Part shown: one piece after another, positions 9,901 to 18,406 of the stretch
Layout of the letters: each line of letters starts with the position of its first letter
How positions within the stretch are numbered: position 1 is the stretch's first letter
DNA from: Aquimarina megaterium XH134
GTDB lineage: Bacteria > Bacteroidota > Bacteroidia > Flavobacteriales > Flavobacteriaceae
NCBI RefSeq assembly: GCF_000520975.1
Contig: NZ_JACB01000063.1
Location: 1 to 51,042 of the forward strand
Direction of reading: 5' to 3'
DNA length: 51,042 nt
Made by a program: the position numbers and the translations under genes
The notes under the pieces: generated by a model
Databases searched by the model: none
The model's input: only the letters and a program-made list of their open reading frames with translations
What the model was told of the DNA's origin: nothing

Positions 9901-11429
9901 TTAAGATTACCATCAAACACACGGTCTTTAAGGTTTCCCTGTGCTTTTAAACCTGTATAGGTATACCCATTAAAATCAAGTTTGCTAATATCTCCTTCTA
10001 TCTTGGTATTCAGGCTTTTTAAAGTAAAACCTGTTCCGTCTACATGAATATCAAAAACAGAATTTCCTATTGATTTTCTACCTAATAGCTGTCCTACATT
10101 AAAATTATTAGAAATAATATTTCCGTTATAGGATGCACGTTCTATATCATTAAGGTTTTCTAACAAAACAAAGGCATTAATCTTCCCTAGTTGTGAAAAC
10201 AGATCCATATCTATATCTACAGCTTTTGTAGTTACAATAGCATTACCAACGGCACGCACACTACCAAATTGATATAATTGCCGTGGTAAAGAGGTGCCTA
10301 GCACATCTGGTAATAAATTCACCAGATCATAATAATTGCTGGTTAAGTTTTTAAAATCTCCTTCGAGCTCAAATTTTGAGGCATCGCTAACTGCATTTTT
10401 AATTCTTATATTTCCTTGTATTATGGATCTATCTAATCCCGATATGTTAGCATTAACTATTTTAAAATCATTAAGCACTCCTCTAACCGAGGTATTTTGC
10501 ATCCTAAGCATTTGGTTTTTTCCGAATTCACGGTAAAAAGGAATCAAATCATTGGTAGAAATAGCTGCATTATCAAAATCTGCAGTAATATTTACCTTAT
10601 TTTCAAAATCGTCTAACCCTCCAACATCATAAGAGAATAGAATTTCACCTTCGATCTTAGAGTCGTTGGTTTCTATAACCAATTCCTGAAACTTCATATC
10701 TGTAGAAGTTATCGTAAAACAAGTTTGAAGTTTGGAAACATCTAATCCTCTAAAATCTTTAAACGATAAGGCATCTATAGTAATATATACATCATCGCCA
10801 TCTACCAAAAGGCTTTCTGCATCAAGAACGATATCGGTATACTCTACAGCTTTCGGGTTTCTTAAATTCTCATTAGTAAAACTATATTTTCCTCGCTGCA
10901 GGTCGATATTTTTTGTTGAAAGGATAAATTTTTCTCCAGAAGGTGGTTTTTTCCCTGTATTGAATTTTCTAACAAACGTCATCAGGTTATCACTACTTTC
11001 ATCTTTATATATTTTCATATCAAAGATCAGGTCTTCTATAGCAACTTGTCCTAACTCGGGTCTGCCTTTGGTCACTTGTGTAATACTTCCTATAGAAGTT
11101 TTTATACTCCCGGCATATATTAATGTATCCTGATGATGGTCTCTGACTAAGATTTCCTCGAGATATACATTACCTGCATAGGTTAATCCTATTCGGTCAA
11201 TATGGATATCAACACCATAGGTTTCATTAAGATAATTGGTAACTTTTTCTGCAAAATAAGTTTGAACCGCAGGAATAGAAAACAGCACTACCAAAAATGC
11301 AAATAGCGACAAAAGGACAAGAAATGTCCTTAACAATATTTTCCTAAATTTCCTGATACGTTTTATTGTTTTAACTTTGTTGACAATATTAACAATTTCT
11401 ATGCCTTTTTCCTCATAATGAATCCACAA
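6906..11429 (-). CDS. tamB: TamB-like translocation and assembly module protein
   Basis: This is a very long (about 1507 residues) TamB/DUF490-family protein, expected to bridge the inner and outer membranes and to help lipid transport or outer-membrane protein assembly. A single N-terminal membrane helix (LLRTFLVLLSLFAFLVVLF, about 32-50) is followed by IPAVQTYFAEKVTNYLNE, a typical TamB opening, then by beta-rich repeats and the conserved TamB domain over the last ~450 residues (GTILRGYIAHRRF-like segments, INTNGKFNMWGDFVAYEG, RALLDLSAVYKTEANP). No in-frame ATG precedes the membrane helix; the longest reading frame uses TTG at 11429, which overlaps the first codons of the divergent tsaD by 12 bases, and an ATT start a few codons later is also possible. 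The true start is therefore uncertain. Confidence 0.88.
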   Translation of the reverse strand: MWIHYEEKGIEIVNIVNKVKTIKRIRKFRKILLRTFLVLLSLFAFLVVLFSIPAVQTYFAEKVTNYLNETYGVDIHIDRIGLTYAGNVYLEEILVRDHHQDTLIYAGSIKTSIGSITQVTKGRPELGQVAIEDLIFDMKIYKDESSDNLMTFVRKFNTGKKPPSGEKFILSTKNIDLQRGKYSFTNENLRNPKAVEYTDIVLDAESLLVDGDDVYITIDALSFKDFRGLDVSKLQTCFTITSTDMKFQELVIETNDSKIEGEILFSYDVGGLDDFENKVNITADFDNAAISTNDLIPFYREFGKNQMLRMQNTSVRGVLNDFKIVNANISGLDRSIIQGNIRIKNAVSDASKFELEGDFKNLTSNYYDLVNLLPDVLGTSLPRQLYQFGSVRAVGNAIVTTKAVDIDMDLFSQLGKINAFVLLENLNDIERASYNGNIISNNFNVGQLLGRKSIGNSVFDIHVDGTGFTLKSLNTKIEGDISKLDFNGYTYTGLKAQGNLKDRVFDGNLNSKDPNIRFSFNGVADLSQEIHNYNFKAYVDHMDLNKLNLFTRDSISVFNGDVYMNMKGTGINDAFGTIAFEKTLYTNQDAGFYFEDFEIRSSFDDKNIRTITINSPDIVEGNVKGIFRFENVYDLFRNSIGSLYTNFEATEITDDEFMEFNFNIYNKIVDVFFPEVQFAPNTSIKGKVESNESEFKLTFKSPSIQAFDNFMEDVDIQIDNKNPLFNTYIAIDSIDSKYYDVSEFSLINVTLKDTLFMHSEFKGGENNKDNFNLEFYHTINEDNNSVVGIKKSDFTYKGHTWYANREKSKANNKIIFDNDFKNIDIRSVIFSYLDEEIKLNGVTRGKDYKDLKATFENVDLNKITPRIDSLNFKGRVDGELSVLQESGSYLPTSTVVIRDLEVNKTLLGELRFNVSGNEDLTQYNVNTRLINNQKQKTLSAIGGINVSKTNPSIDVDLELDDFDISEFSALGGIVLTNIRGFVSGEAKISGSYKNPSMDGVLTLDQAGLTVPYLNIDLDLGDNSKVILKQQRFNFDNVDITDTKYKTKGILRGYIAHRRFSKWELGLEVLANERLLVLDTEEDEESLYYGTGFISGDATIKGPTDELVIDVNAKTERGTIFKIPLNETESIGDNSYIHFLSPDEKRARLEGKEIVLDDIKGLELNFELDVNDNAEVEVVVDKSTGSSLKGRGAGTLLIEINTNGKFNMWGDFVAYEGTYNFRYGAFVEKLFTVREGGTINWDGSPTRALLDLSAVYKTEANPAILLENSSINRKIPVEVVIDLQGELIQPNVNFNIEFPNLSSVIKSELDYKLSDQSNKELQALSLVSSGQFYNGTLDANALTGGLVAERASNLFNNVFSDKDDKFQVGLNYVQGVKSLDQEDADQFGLTLSTQISNRILINGRVGVPIGGVNESSVVGDVEVEYLFNEDGSLRGKIFNRENTIQFVGAGNQGYEQGIGLSYSVDFDNFNELWTKIFKNKKAKDSIAKPKDTTKIETPNFINFTEKNN
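11349..11379 (+). promoter_or_regulatory. Predicted tsaD promoter inside the tamB 5' coding region
   Basis: TTTC at 11349-11352 and TAACTTTG at 11372-11379 are separated by exactly 19 bases, matching the Bacteroidota -33/-7 arrangement. Transcription would start near 11386, about 32 bases before the tsaD ATG. The box lies within the first 27 codons of tamB on the opposite strand. Confidence 0.5.
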
Positions 11430-12440
11430 AAAATATACATCCTCGGTATTGAGTCTTCATGCGATGATACTTCTGCAGCTGTATTATGTAATGGACAGGT
11501 TTTATCCAATGTTGTTGCATCGCAAAAAATACATGAGTTATATGGTGGCGTTGTGCCCGAATTAGCCTCTAGAGCACATCAGCAAAATATTGTTCCAGTA
11601 ATCGATCAGGCAATTAAACAAGCAAATATAAAGAAAGAAGATTTACATGCCATTGCTTTTACCCGAGGCCCCGGGTTAATGGGATCTCTATTAGTGGGCA
11701 CTTCATTTGCCAAGTCATTAGCCCTGGCTCTGGATATCCCTTTAATAGATGTTAATCATATGCAAGCGCATATTTTGGCTCATTTTATTGAAGAAGATGA
11801 GTTTGATATCCCAGAATTTCCTTTTTTGGCAATGACAATAAGTGGTGGACATACACAGATTGTTAAAGTTAATGCGCATTTTGATATGGAAATTATTGGT
11901 GAGACTATCGATGATGCTGTTGGAGAAGCTTTTGACAAAAGCGCAAAGATATTTGGATTGCCATATCCTGGAGGACCATTAATTGATAAATATGCACAGA
12001 TGGGAAATCCAAAAGCGTTTCCTTTTCCTAAGCCAAAAGTTGGTGATCTCAATTTTAGTTTTAGCGGGCTTAAGACTTCTGTTCTCTATTTCGTTCAGAA
12101 AAAAGTAAAAGAGAACCCTGATTTTGTAGCCGAAAATCTTAATGATATATGTGCATCTCTACAATATACAATTATTAATATCCTAATCGATAAACTTAAA
12201 AAAGCTTCTAAACAAACCGGTATTAAAAGTATCGCAATTGGTGGTGGTGTTTCTGCAAATTCGGGAATTAGAAAAGCACTAAAAGAAGGAGAACAAAAGT
12301 ATGGATGGAAAACTTTTGTTCCCAAATTCGAGTATACTACAGATAATGCTGCAATGATCGGAATTGTAGGCTATTTAAAATACCTGAAGAAAGATTTTAC
12401 GGATATGAGTGTCGTAGCCAAAGCCCGAATACAATTCTAA
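11418..12440 (+). CDS. tsaD: tRNA N6-adenosine threonylcarbamoyltransferase TsaD
   Basis: TsaD is the catalytic Kae1/YgjD-family subunit that transfers threonylcarbamoyl to A37 of ANN-decoding tRNAs. The 340-residue length is typical. Visible motifs are the start ILGIESSCDDTSAA, the VPELASRAH segment (46-53), the metal-binding NHMQAH (His114 and His118), the SGGHTQI loop (142-148), and IGGGVSANSGIR and TTDNAAMIG near the C-terminus. It is transcribed away from tamB, with overlapping 5' ends, and is followed by rsmE after 51 bases on the same strand, so the two RNA-modification genes probably form an operon. Confidence 0.97.
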   Translation: MNPQKIYILGIESSCDDTSAAVLCNGQVLSNVVASQKIHELYGGVVPELASRAHQQNIVPVIDQAIKQANIKKEDLHAIAFTRGPGLMGSLLVGTSFAKSLALALDIPLIDVNHMQAHILAHFIEEDEFDIPEFPFLAMTISGGHTQIVKVNAHFDMEIIGETIDDAVGEAFDKSAKIFGLPYPGGPLIDKYAQMGNPKAFPFPKPKVGDLNFSFSGLKTSVLYFVQKKVKENPDFVAENLNDICASLQYTIINILIDKLKKASKQTGIKSIAIGGGVSANSGIRKALKEGEQKYGWKTFVPKFEYTTDNAAMIGIVGYLKYLKKDFTDMSVVAKARIQF

Positions 12441-12491
12441 TCTATAGTGTTTTATAAATGTATAACCTGATTTTTGACTATAAAATATAAA

Positions 12492-13196
12492 ATGCAATTA
12501 TTCTATAACCATACTTTAACAACATCTAGTAGTGAAATAAAATTTTCGAGAGAAGAAAGCAAACATATTGCCAAAGTATTACGAAAAAAGGAAGGAGATC
12601 AATTGCATATTACCAATGGTTATGGTTTTTTATTTATTGCTCGCATTATATTTTCTAACCCATCCCAATGTATTGCCAAAATTGAAAGCTATGACCAGCA
12701 ACAGCATAGAAAGTATAAAGTACATCTAGCTGTAGCTCCTACTAAAATGAATGATCGATTTGAATGGTTTTTGGAAAAAGCTACTGAAATTGGTATCGAT
12801 GAAATTACTCCTATTATTTGTGATCACAGTGAACGAAAAATCATCAAGGCAGAACGATTCGAACGTATCCTTCAAAGTGCGATGAAACAATCGCTGCAAT
12901 GTTATTTACCAAAGCTAAACCCAGCTATTACATTTTCTGAGTTTATAAAACAGGAAAATGAAGATCAATTATTAATCGCACATTGCGAAGAAACCAAAAA
13001 GCAATCTTTAAAAAGTGTTCTTCTGCCAGAAGTAAATACTACCATTCTTATCGGTCCCGAGGGGGATTTTTCGACAAAAGAAATTGATATAGCGTTAAGC
13101 TCGGGGTATACACCAGTTACATTGGGAGAAACCCGATTACGTACCGAGACTGCAGCAATCGTTGCGGTACATAGTATAGCTTTTATAAATAATTAA
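12492..13196 (+). CDS. rsmE: 16S rRNA (uracil1498-N3)-methyltransferase RsmE
   Basis: RsmE methylates U1498 of 16S rRNA using S-adenosylmethionine in a trefoil-knot (SPOUT) fold. The 234-residue product has the N-terminal PUA-like region (REESKHIAKVLRKKEGD), then PTKMNDRFEWFLEKATEIG, ITPIICDHSERK, and the SAM-knot motifs LIGPEGDFSTKEI and LGETRLRTETAAI. The ATG at 12492 (MQLFYNHTL) was chosen over the upstream in-frame TTG at 12474 because it gives the usual RsmE N-terminus. It follows tsaD and ends at a hairpin terminator shared with the convergent gene. Confidence 0.95.
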   Translation: MQLFYNHTLTTSSSEIKFSREESKHIAKVLRKKEGDQLHITNGYGFLFIARIIFSNPSQCIAKIESYDQQQHRKYKVHLAVAPTKMNDRFEWFLEKATEIGIDEITPIICDHSERKIIKAERFERILQSAMKQSLQCYLPKLNPAITFSEFIKQENEDQLLIAHCEETKKQSLKSVLLPEVNTTILIGPEGDFSTKEIDIALSSGYTPVTLGETRLRTETAAIVAVHSIAFINN

Positions 13197-13234
13197 ATGA
13201 GCTACCTCAACACAATAGAAGCAGCTCATTTTTA
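13197..13234 (+). terminator. Hairpin terminator after rsmE
   Basis: ATGAGCT (13197-13203) pairs with AGCTCAT (13223-13229), followed by a T-run. It overlaps the end of rsmE and separates it from the convergent T9SS gene. Confidence 0.55.
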
Positions 13235-13260
13235 ATTATTTAATTACAGTACTAATAGTT

Positions 13261-14940
13261 TTATTTTTTAAGGAATTTCATCATACGAGTTTGTCCGTTT
13301 TGAGTTCGTAGCTTAACGATATACATTCCTGGTTGCAGGCCTTCTGTGGCTAGTACTATTTTGCCTTTTTGACCTGATTCTGCATTTTGAATAACCATCT
13401 TACCATGCACATCAAAAACCTCAACTTTGGATACTGCAAATGTTTTTTCAACATCTAATGTAAGGAGATTATTAACGGGATTAGGGAATAGGACTACATC
13501 TGTTTCTAATGGCTTAGCCTCTTCTGTTGTAAGGCCAACTTTACTTTTTTTGCACAGGTCTTCTTTGTATTCTACTCTAATCACAGGATGCTCTATTCTT
13601 CTATACTCATCTACAAAGATTTGTTGCGCACTTTTAGCAATACAAGGTTCGTGCTTTATTTCTTTTAGATCTATTTCTTTTTCACAAATTGTACCTGTCT
13701 TGCCTGTATCTGTGGTTTCTACCAGGTAAATTTCTGTAGCTCCGGCTCCAAAAGAAGTTGTATATCCTGTAAAGGCAAATCCTTTATCATAAGTATCGGT
13801 TACCATTTCCATTCCTCCTTCTTGTTTATCATAACCATACTCACGTGCCCATTGTAAAGTACCCCCAGCGTCTGTTTGAAACAGCATAGCTTTACGTGAT
13901 GAAATAACCTGTTGACCAACTACTGTAAACCGCTGGTTTCCTGCTCCGTCAAAAGTTTCTTCTAAACTAAATCCTAGCTCTGTTCTCTCTGTTCCATATG
14001 TTTTCATCCCCATGAAGTTACCTCCTCCATCCAGGTATAATAAAAATGCATCATAAGAATTATTAATCCCAAAACTATTGGTATATCCGGTAAGAACATA
14101 ATTACCATTTCTATCTTGTTTTACACAAGTAGCTACATTTCTATATCCCATTGTAGGATCTAGCTCATTAGGATACCCCAATATTCTGTTCCATTCTATG
14201 GTAAGATCAGGTTTTAGTTTTATCACAAAAAGATCTGTAGGTGGGTTGGCCAACGTAGTACTAACACCACACCAGTAATTTGTAGTCGATCCTGCAATGA
14301 TGTACCCTCCATCTCTTGTTTGTTCTATCCACATACCTCGTTGGTCTCCTCTACCTCCTATTACTGTAGCTCTTATTAGGTTTCCTTGCAAATCTGTTTT
14401 AACAACATATACATTGGCTCCCGGAAATGCTGTATAGCTTCTAGTTTCACCAACAAGAATATAGCCCGGTTTTCCTGTTACTTCCCTATTATTTTGCACA
14501 CAGTGAGCAGCATCATATTGTTGCCCCCCATATACTGCAGAAAAAACAAGAGCACCATTAGTATCTGCTCCCATAAGATATGCGTCTCCGCCTCCAAAAC
14601 CAAAACTACGAGTAACTCCTGCAGCCACATAAGCTGTTCTGTTGTTGGGGCTAAAAAAGGTGGATTGTCTTACTGAATTAAAATATTCGTAATCTTGTCC
14701 TCCGTATACTCTAGACCATATTTGATTACCATTAAGATCTGTTTTGACCAAGGTTGCTTCAAGACTACCAATAAAGTTTTTTGAAGTATATCCTGCTATC
14801 AAATACCCCTTTTCAACTTGCTGTAGCTGAGTAAGAGATCTACCCATCTCTGATTTTTCTGTTCCGAACGTGTGTTGAAATTGTGAAAAGCCCATACTTG
14901 TAATAAAGCAAAAGGCTACACTACATAAAATTGTTTTCAT
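13261..14940 (-). CDS. T9SS-exported protein with propeller-like repeats
   Basis: The 559-residue product starts with a signal peptide (MKTILCSVAFCFITSMGFSQ) and ends with a type A T9SS sorting domain (VLFPNPVNNLLTLDVEKTF ... GMYIVKLRTQNG ... MMKFLKK) over the last ~80 residues. Between them are about seven repeats built on 'GY-S-Y-VKTD-G---W---YGG', of the SBBP/delta-60 beta-propeller type seen in secreted Bacteroidota proteins. It is therefore expected to pass the outer membrane through the type IX system and be attached to the surface or released. Its enzymatic or binding role is unknown. A perfect 16-base palindrome lies just upstream of its start. Confidence 0.85.
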   Translation of the reverse strand: MKTILCSVAFCFITSMGFSQFQHTFGTEKSEMGRSLTQLQQVEKGYLIAGYTSKNFIGSLEATLVKTDLNGNQIWSRVYGGQDYEYFNSVRQSTFFSPNNRTAYVAAGVTRSFGFGGGDAYLMGADTNGALVFSAVYGGQQYDAAHCVQNNREVTGKPGYILVGETRSYTAFPGANVYVVKTDLQGNLIRATVIGGRGDQRGMWIEQTRDGGYIIAGSTTNYWCGVSTTLANPPTDLFVIKLKPDLTIEWNRILGYPNELDPTMGYRNVATCVKQDRNGNYVLTGYTNSFGINNSYDAFLLYLDGGGNFMGMKTYGTERTELGFSLEETFDGAGNQRFTVVGQQVISSRKAMLFQTDAGGTLQWAREYGYDKQEGGMEMVTDTYDKGFAFTGYTTSFGAGATEIYLVETTDTGKTGTICEKEIDLKEIKHEPCIAKSAQQIFVDEYRRIEHPVIRVEYKEDLCKKSKVGLTTEEAKPLETDVVLFPNPVNNLLTLDVEKTFAVSKVEVFDVHGKMVIQNAESGQKGKIVLATEGLQPGMYIVKLRTQNGQTRMMKFLKK

Positions 14941-15271
14941 GATGATTTATATTTAAATTGGTTAAAAACATATTCTCCTATGCAATTGCATAGCTATGGG
15001 TTTAAACAACCTGCGTCCTTTGTCTATTGATTTTTTAACGTATCTCATAACGAGAAATCAAAGACCTGTCTCTGTGTTTTTCTACATTAACCCATCACTA
15101 CTAATTTACAAAACAACACAATGACTATCAAGTGGTTACACCCCATAAATACAGGGGTAAAAGCCTGTTTTATTTTATATATTTACTAGTAGATTACAAG
15201 ACAGTATTTATACGTTTATAACAGTATTTTTCATTACAAATTGATATCTTTATCGCTCAATCCAGTTCATT
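14941..15271. other. Divergent intergenic region
   Basis: No coding sequence is seen in these 331 bases between the divergent T9SS protein and phytase-like genes. The one clear structure is the perfect palindrome at 14978-14993. A TATCTTTA box at 15245-15252 is placed suitably to drive the plus-strand gene, but I found no matching -33 element. Confidence 0.5.
14978..14993. promoter_or_regulatory. Perfect 16-base palindrome, candidate operator
   Basis: CTATGCAATTGCATAG is a perfect palindrome lying 38 bases upstream of the T9SS protein start. Its size and position suit binding by a dimeric regulator, but no regulator is encoded next to it. Confidence 0.4.
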
Positions 15272-16438
15272 ATGGTACAGGTAATAAAAAAAGTATTTTT
15301 GATTGTTTTGGTATGTTGGTGTTGTTCTTCGAGTACAAGTGATACGGCACCAGTTACAGGCGATGAGCCTACACCAATACTTCCTGTAAATGAACAAAAT
15401 ACAATTAGTGCTCTTGAGTATATCGATGAATCTGTACTTGCAGACCAGGAAATTGATGGTGTCCCTATAGGGGGCTTTTCGGGAATTGATTATCAAAATG
15501 GTAAGTGGTACATCATCTGCGATACTTCTACACCCCCTATACGATATTATGAGGCAGATATAACTTATACCAAAGATGGTTTTACTTCGGTTGGGATTAC
15601 CACTATGGTAGAAATTAAAGATGAGGCAGGTGCTCCTTTGGCGCAGGGAGCTGTTGATCCCGAAGCTATACGCTTTGATACCCGTACAGGTACGATTGTG
15701 TATACTAGTGAGGGTTCTATTACTAATGGTGTGGATCCGGCTTTGATCGAAATAGCTCCCGAAGGAAATCAAATCAAACGTTTTACATTGCCTGATAATT
15801 TTAAGGCCAATACAGTGGATACTTCTTCTGGACCAAGGCATAACGGAGTTTTAGAAGGTCTTTCATTGGGTTTTGAGAATAAAGGATACTGGATCTCTTT
15901 TGAGTTACCTCTTATTGAAGATGGTCCAGAACCCACCACTACAGACACACAATCTCCTGTAAGAGTCACCTATATAAACAAAACATCAGGAATTGCCGAA
16001 CGACAATTTGCTTATGAGCTTGATCCTGTAGCACGTGAAGCCACACTAGGTACTACATTTGAAGTGAATGGTTTGGTAGAAATTCTGGAATACGACACTA
16101 ACAAATTTCTGGCACTAGAACGTTCTTTCTCTTCTGGATATATAGACGGAGGAAATACAGTAAAAATATATAAGGTAGACGCTACAAATGCTACAGATAC
16201 GTTGTCTACAGAAACATTAGCAACTACCTCCTATACTGCAGTAACAAAAACTTTACTTTTTACTTTTGATAGTATTCGAAGTCAACTTACTAATAATACT
16301 GTAGATAACCTTGAAGGTTTTTCGTTTGGGCCAAAATTAAAAGATGGTAGTCGAACGATCGTTGTAATTTCTGACAATAACTTTAATTCCTTTTTTCCAC
16401 AACTTAATCAATTTATTGTTTTAAAAGTGGTACCATAG
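15272..16438 (+). CDS. Phytase-like esterase domain lipoprotein
   Basis: This 388-residue protein has a lipoprotein signal peptide (FLIVLVCWCCSSS, lipobox Cys at about 17-18), followed by a Phytase-like domain (the 'esterase-like activity of phytase' family). Supporting segments are GGFSGIDYQNGKWYIICD, FDTRTGTIVYTSEG, VLEGLSLGFENKGYWISFE, FLALERSFSSG and DNLEGFSFGPKLKDGSRTIVVISDNNF, which form the six-bladed propeller signature of that family. It should sit on the membrane surface. True phytase activity is not established for most members and the substrate here is unknown. It stands alone, divergent from the T9SS gene and convergent with the DinB gene. Confidence 0.85.
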   Translation: MVQVIKKVFLIVLVCWCCSSSTSDTAPVTGDEPTPILPVNEQNTISALEYIDESVLADQEIDGVPIGGFSGIDYQNGKWYIICDTSTPPIRYYEADITYTKDGFTSVGITTMVEIKDEAGAPLAQGAVDPEAIRFDTRTGTIVYTSEGSITNGVDPALIEIAPEGNQIKRFTLPDNFKANTVDTSSGPRHNGVLEGLSLGFENKGYWISFELPLIEDGPEPTTTDTQSPVRVTYINKTSGIAERQFAYELDPVAREATLGTTFEVNGLVEILEYDTNKFLALERSFSSGYIDGGNTVKIYKVDATNATDTLSTETLATTSYTAVTKTLLFTFDSIRSQLTNNTVDNLEGFSFGPKLKDGSRTIVVISDNNFNSFFPQLNQFIVLKVVP

Positions 16439-16455
16439 CGATACTCTATATAATA

Positions 16456-16941
16456 CTAAGTATTTAGTTTTATTAAAAACCTTTCGATTTGCCTTCTGTG
16501 TCTTAAAATATGTACAATAGCATGTTCTAATAACTGCTCTATATTATACCGTTGTCCCCATGTTACTACTATTTTTTTATCAGGATCTTTTTCTTCAAGA
16601 TGTAAATCAGGGTAATCTTCAAAAAATTGTTCATTGTATATAAACATTTCTTGTAAACCTGTTTGATATTCTTTTACACTATTCAATGGTTTACGTTCTA
16701 CAAAATCAATCTGCTCGCCTAATGATTTTCTTATTTCAATAACATAACAATATCCAGCTCTTATCACATGGGTCAAAATAGTTTGTATTGATCTACAATC
16801 AGGGTCTTTGGTCTTATCATCTACAATAGTGGTCAATTTTTGGTCACTAACATCAGACAAAACGGTGATAACTTCTGTTACTGCTTTTTCATACTCATCT
16901 AATAATGCTCCTACCGCTCCTTGATCTCGATACTGCTTCAT
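16456..16941 (-). CDS. DinB-fold protein (first of three)
   Basis: The 161-residue product matches the DinB/YfiT four-helix bundle: an N-terminal helix (LLDEYEKAVTEVITVLSDV), a His in TILTHVIRAGYCYV, and a C-terminal IEQLLEHAIVHILRHRRQIERFL holding the H-x3-H pair. Three such histidines bind a divalent metal in the family, whose characterised members include thiol S-transferases such as those using bacillithiol. It is the last gene of a closely spaced minus-strand series with DUF1801 and the CopD-like gene (gaps of 18 and 13 bases). Its substrate is unknown. Confidence 0.8.
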   Translation of the reverse strand: MKQYRDQGAVGALLDEYEKAVTEVITVLSDVSDQKLTTIVDDKTKDPDCRSIQTILTHVIRAGYCYVIEIRKSLGEQIDFVERKPLNSVKEYQTGLQEMFIYNEQFFEDYPDLHLEEKDPDKKIVVTWGQRYNIEQLLEHAIVHILRHRRQIERFLIKLNT

Positions 16942-16959
16942 CTATTTTGATTTTTGACG

Positions 16960-17331
16960 CTACTTCTTAGCAATTATAATGGTACCGTTTCTATATAAAT
17001 CTAATGCCAGATTTAAAATTAACTTGATTGTCGTTACGGGTAGATCTTTGTTTGGGTCTATCCTAAAAATTTTCATTCTTGCGCGATCACCCGTTTCTAA
17101 TTGAGGATGGTCAAGATATTTTCCTTCTACCATGAGAAAATAGGGTTCGTCGGTTTTTTTATCAACCCATAAGTAACAGAACATTTTCCCTTTATAACAA
17201 AAACACGGCATCCCATATTTACGTGTTTCGATAATATCTTCATCTTGATTAAGAATAATACTACGCATGGTCAACAAACAGCTTTTGTTGGGTTCATGCT
17301 TATCGAAATAAAATTGATCGTTAGTATTCAT
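16960..17331 (-). CDS. DUF1801 family protein
   Basis: The 123-residue protein shows the DUF1801/YdhG pattern: LLTMRSIILNQDEDIIETRK, then YGMPCFCYKGKMFCYLWVDK, EPYFLMVEG, and an end in helices. The fold is known from structural genomics and no activity is established. It lies between the CopD-like and DinB genes on the same strand and is probably co-transcribed with them. Proteins of this group often travel with DinB-type genes, which fits this neighbourhood. Confidence 0.75.
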   Translation of the reverse strand: MNTNDQFYFDKHEPNKSCLLTMRSIILNQDEDIIETRKYGMPCFCYKGKMFCYLWVDKKTDEPYFLMVEGKYLDHPQLETGDRARMKIFRIDPNKDLPVTTIKLILNLALDLYRNGTIIIAKK

Positions 17332-17344
17332 TATTTCTCATTGA

Positions 17345-17824
17345 TTATTTCAAGAAAAACCATCCATGACTACCTGCCACTGCTCCTGCTGTAGTAATCA
17401 AACTTAATACCAGCAAAATCCAATGCATACGATGCATAAATCTGAACGTTTTTGCGGGATTATCCTCTGCATACTTTTTAAACAATTTATGCAATACGAG
17501 TGGTTCTAAAACATACAGAATTAGTGAGAATAATATCCAAACCAGTGTCATTGCATGGATCCACCAAAATCTATAATCAAAATATCTATCCCACGCATCC
17601 AGTACATACAACATATAAAACCCTGTTATACCAGTTATTAAAGTTGTAATTTTGGCTTGCAAGGCAAAATTACCTTCTATCTGTTCGAAGGTTTTTATCT
17701 GATCTTCCTTCGATTTTAATTTTTTAACAGCGGGGATAATTACAGTTGTTACCATAGCCACTCCACCTATCCATAAAATCACAGCTAGAACGTGTAGTAC
17801 TCGTGCCAATGTGAAGTATTCCAT
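17345..17824 (-). CDS. CopD-like four-helix membrane protein
   Basis: This 159-residue integral membrane protein has four predicted helices, beginning RVLHVLAVILWIGGVAMVTTVII, then TTLITGITGFYMLYVLD, HAMTLVWILFSLILYVLEPLV and MHWILLVLSLITTAGAVAG. The conserved His in the first helix followed by W-GG resembles the CopD/DUF2269 and HemJ-type haem- or copper-linked membrane proteins. Function cannot be assigned more closely. It lies 12 bases downstream of a DinB gene and 14 bases upstream of the DUF1801 gene. Confidence 0.65.
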   Translation of the reverse strand: MEYFTLARVLHVLAVILWIGGVAMVTTVIIPAVKKLKSKEDQIKTFEQIEGNFALQAKITTLITGITGFYMLYVLDAWDRYFDYRFWWIHAMTLVWILFSLILYVLEPLVLHKLFKKYAEDNPAKTFRFMHRMHWILLVLSLITTAGAVAGSHGWFFLK

Positions 17825-17835
17825 TTTTTATTTTA

Positions 17836-18294
17836 TTAGTTGTGTAATTTTTCTATTTGATCTAAATGATGTTGCATATGATTTACATAGTCTACAATTA
17901 AAAACTTAAAATCAGATTTTTCTCCTTCATTAATTTCAATTTGATATGCTAAAGTATACTCATCTTGCAATTCGATCACTTTTTTAATTCGCTCATTAAT
18001 AGCTAACCAAAAACTTATTATTTCATCTGTATTAGCTCCGTTATAATGATTGGCATTAACGAGTTCATTTTGGTTATATTTTCGAATTTTGTAGGGTTTG
18101 GTTTCAAATTGGATTTCTGTAAACCTTTGCAAGTTATTTATTCCAGAATCTATCAGGTGGCCTAAAATTTCTTTTTTCGACCATTTATTTGGAGAAGGTT
18201 TGGATTTAAGTTCGTTTTCACTGCTATCATGTATTAGCTTTGCTCCCTTTTCTAATAGATGACTAAGTTTCTGTGTTATTTCAGATATTTGCAT
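17836..18294 (-). CDS. DinB-fold protein (second of three)
   Basis: The 152-residue protein has the DinB_2-type layout: KPSPNKWSKKEILGHLIDSG near residue 45 with the first metal His, and DYVNHMQHHLDQIEKL at the C-terminus with the other His residues. It heads the four-gene minus-strand run 18294-16456. A TAACTTTG box on the minus strand (18335-18328) lies about 34 bases upstream of its ATG and may be its -7 element, although the expected -33 is missing. Metal-dependent thiol or glycan transfer is the family precedent; the substrate is unknown. Confidence 0.8.
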   Translation of the reverse strand: MQISEITQKLSHLLEKGAKLIHDSSENELKSKPSPNKWSKKEILGHLIDSGINNLQRFTEIQFETKPYKIRKYNQNELVNANHYNGANTDEIISFWLAINERIKKVIELQDEYTLAYQIEINEGEKSDFKFLIVDYVNHMQHHLDQIEKLHN

Positions 18295-18406
18295 TTTTGA
18301 CTATTGTATATGATCAGACTGTTGTATCAAAGTTACAAAAGGCAATTGTACTTATCTACATTTACAAATGTATATATTGCAATCATTTTTGAATTGAATA
18401 ATAGAG

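Noticed and set aside
12474..12491. TTG start six codons upstream for rsmE
   Set aside because: The ATG at 12492 gives the usual RsmE start (MQLFYNHTL) and the extra residues are not family-like.
16439..16455. Terminator between the phytase-like and DinB genes
   Set aside because: The only inverted repeat near there (AATACT/AGTATT) has a stem of six weak pairs and no convincing T-run.
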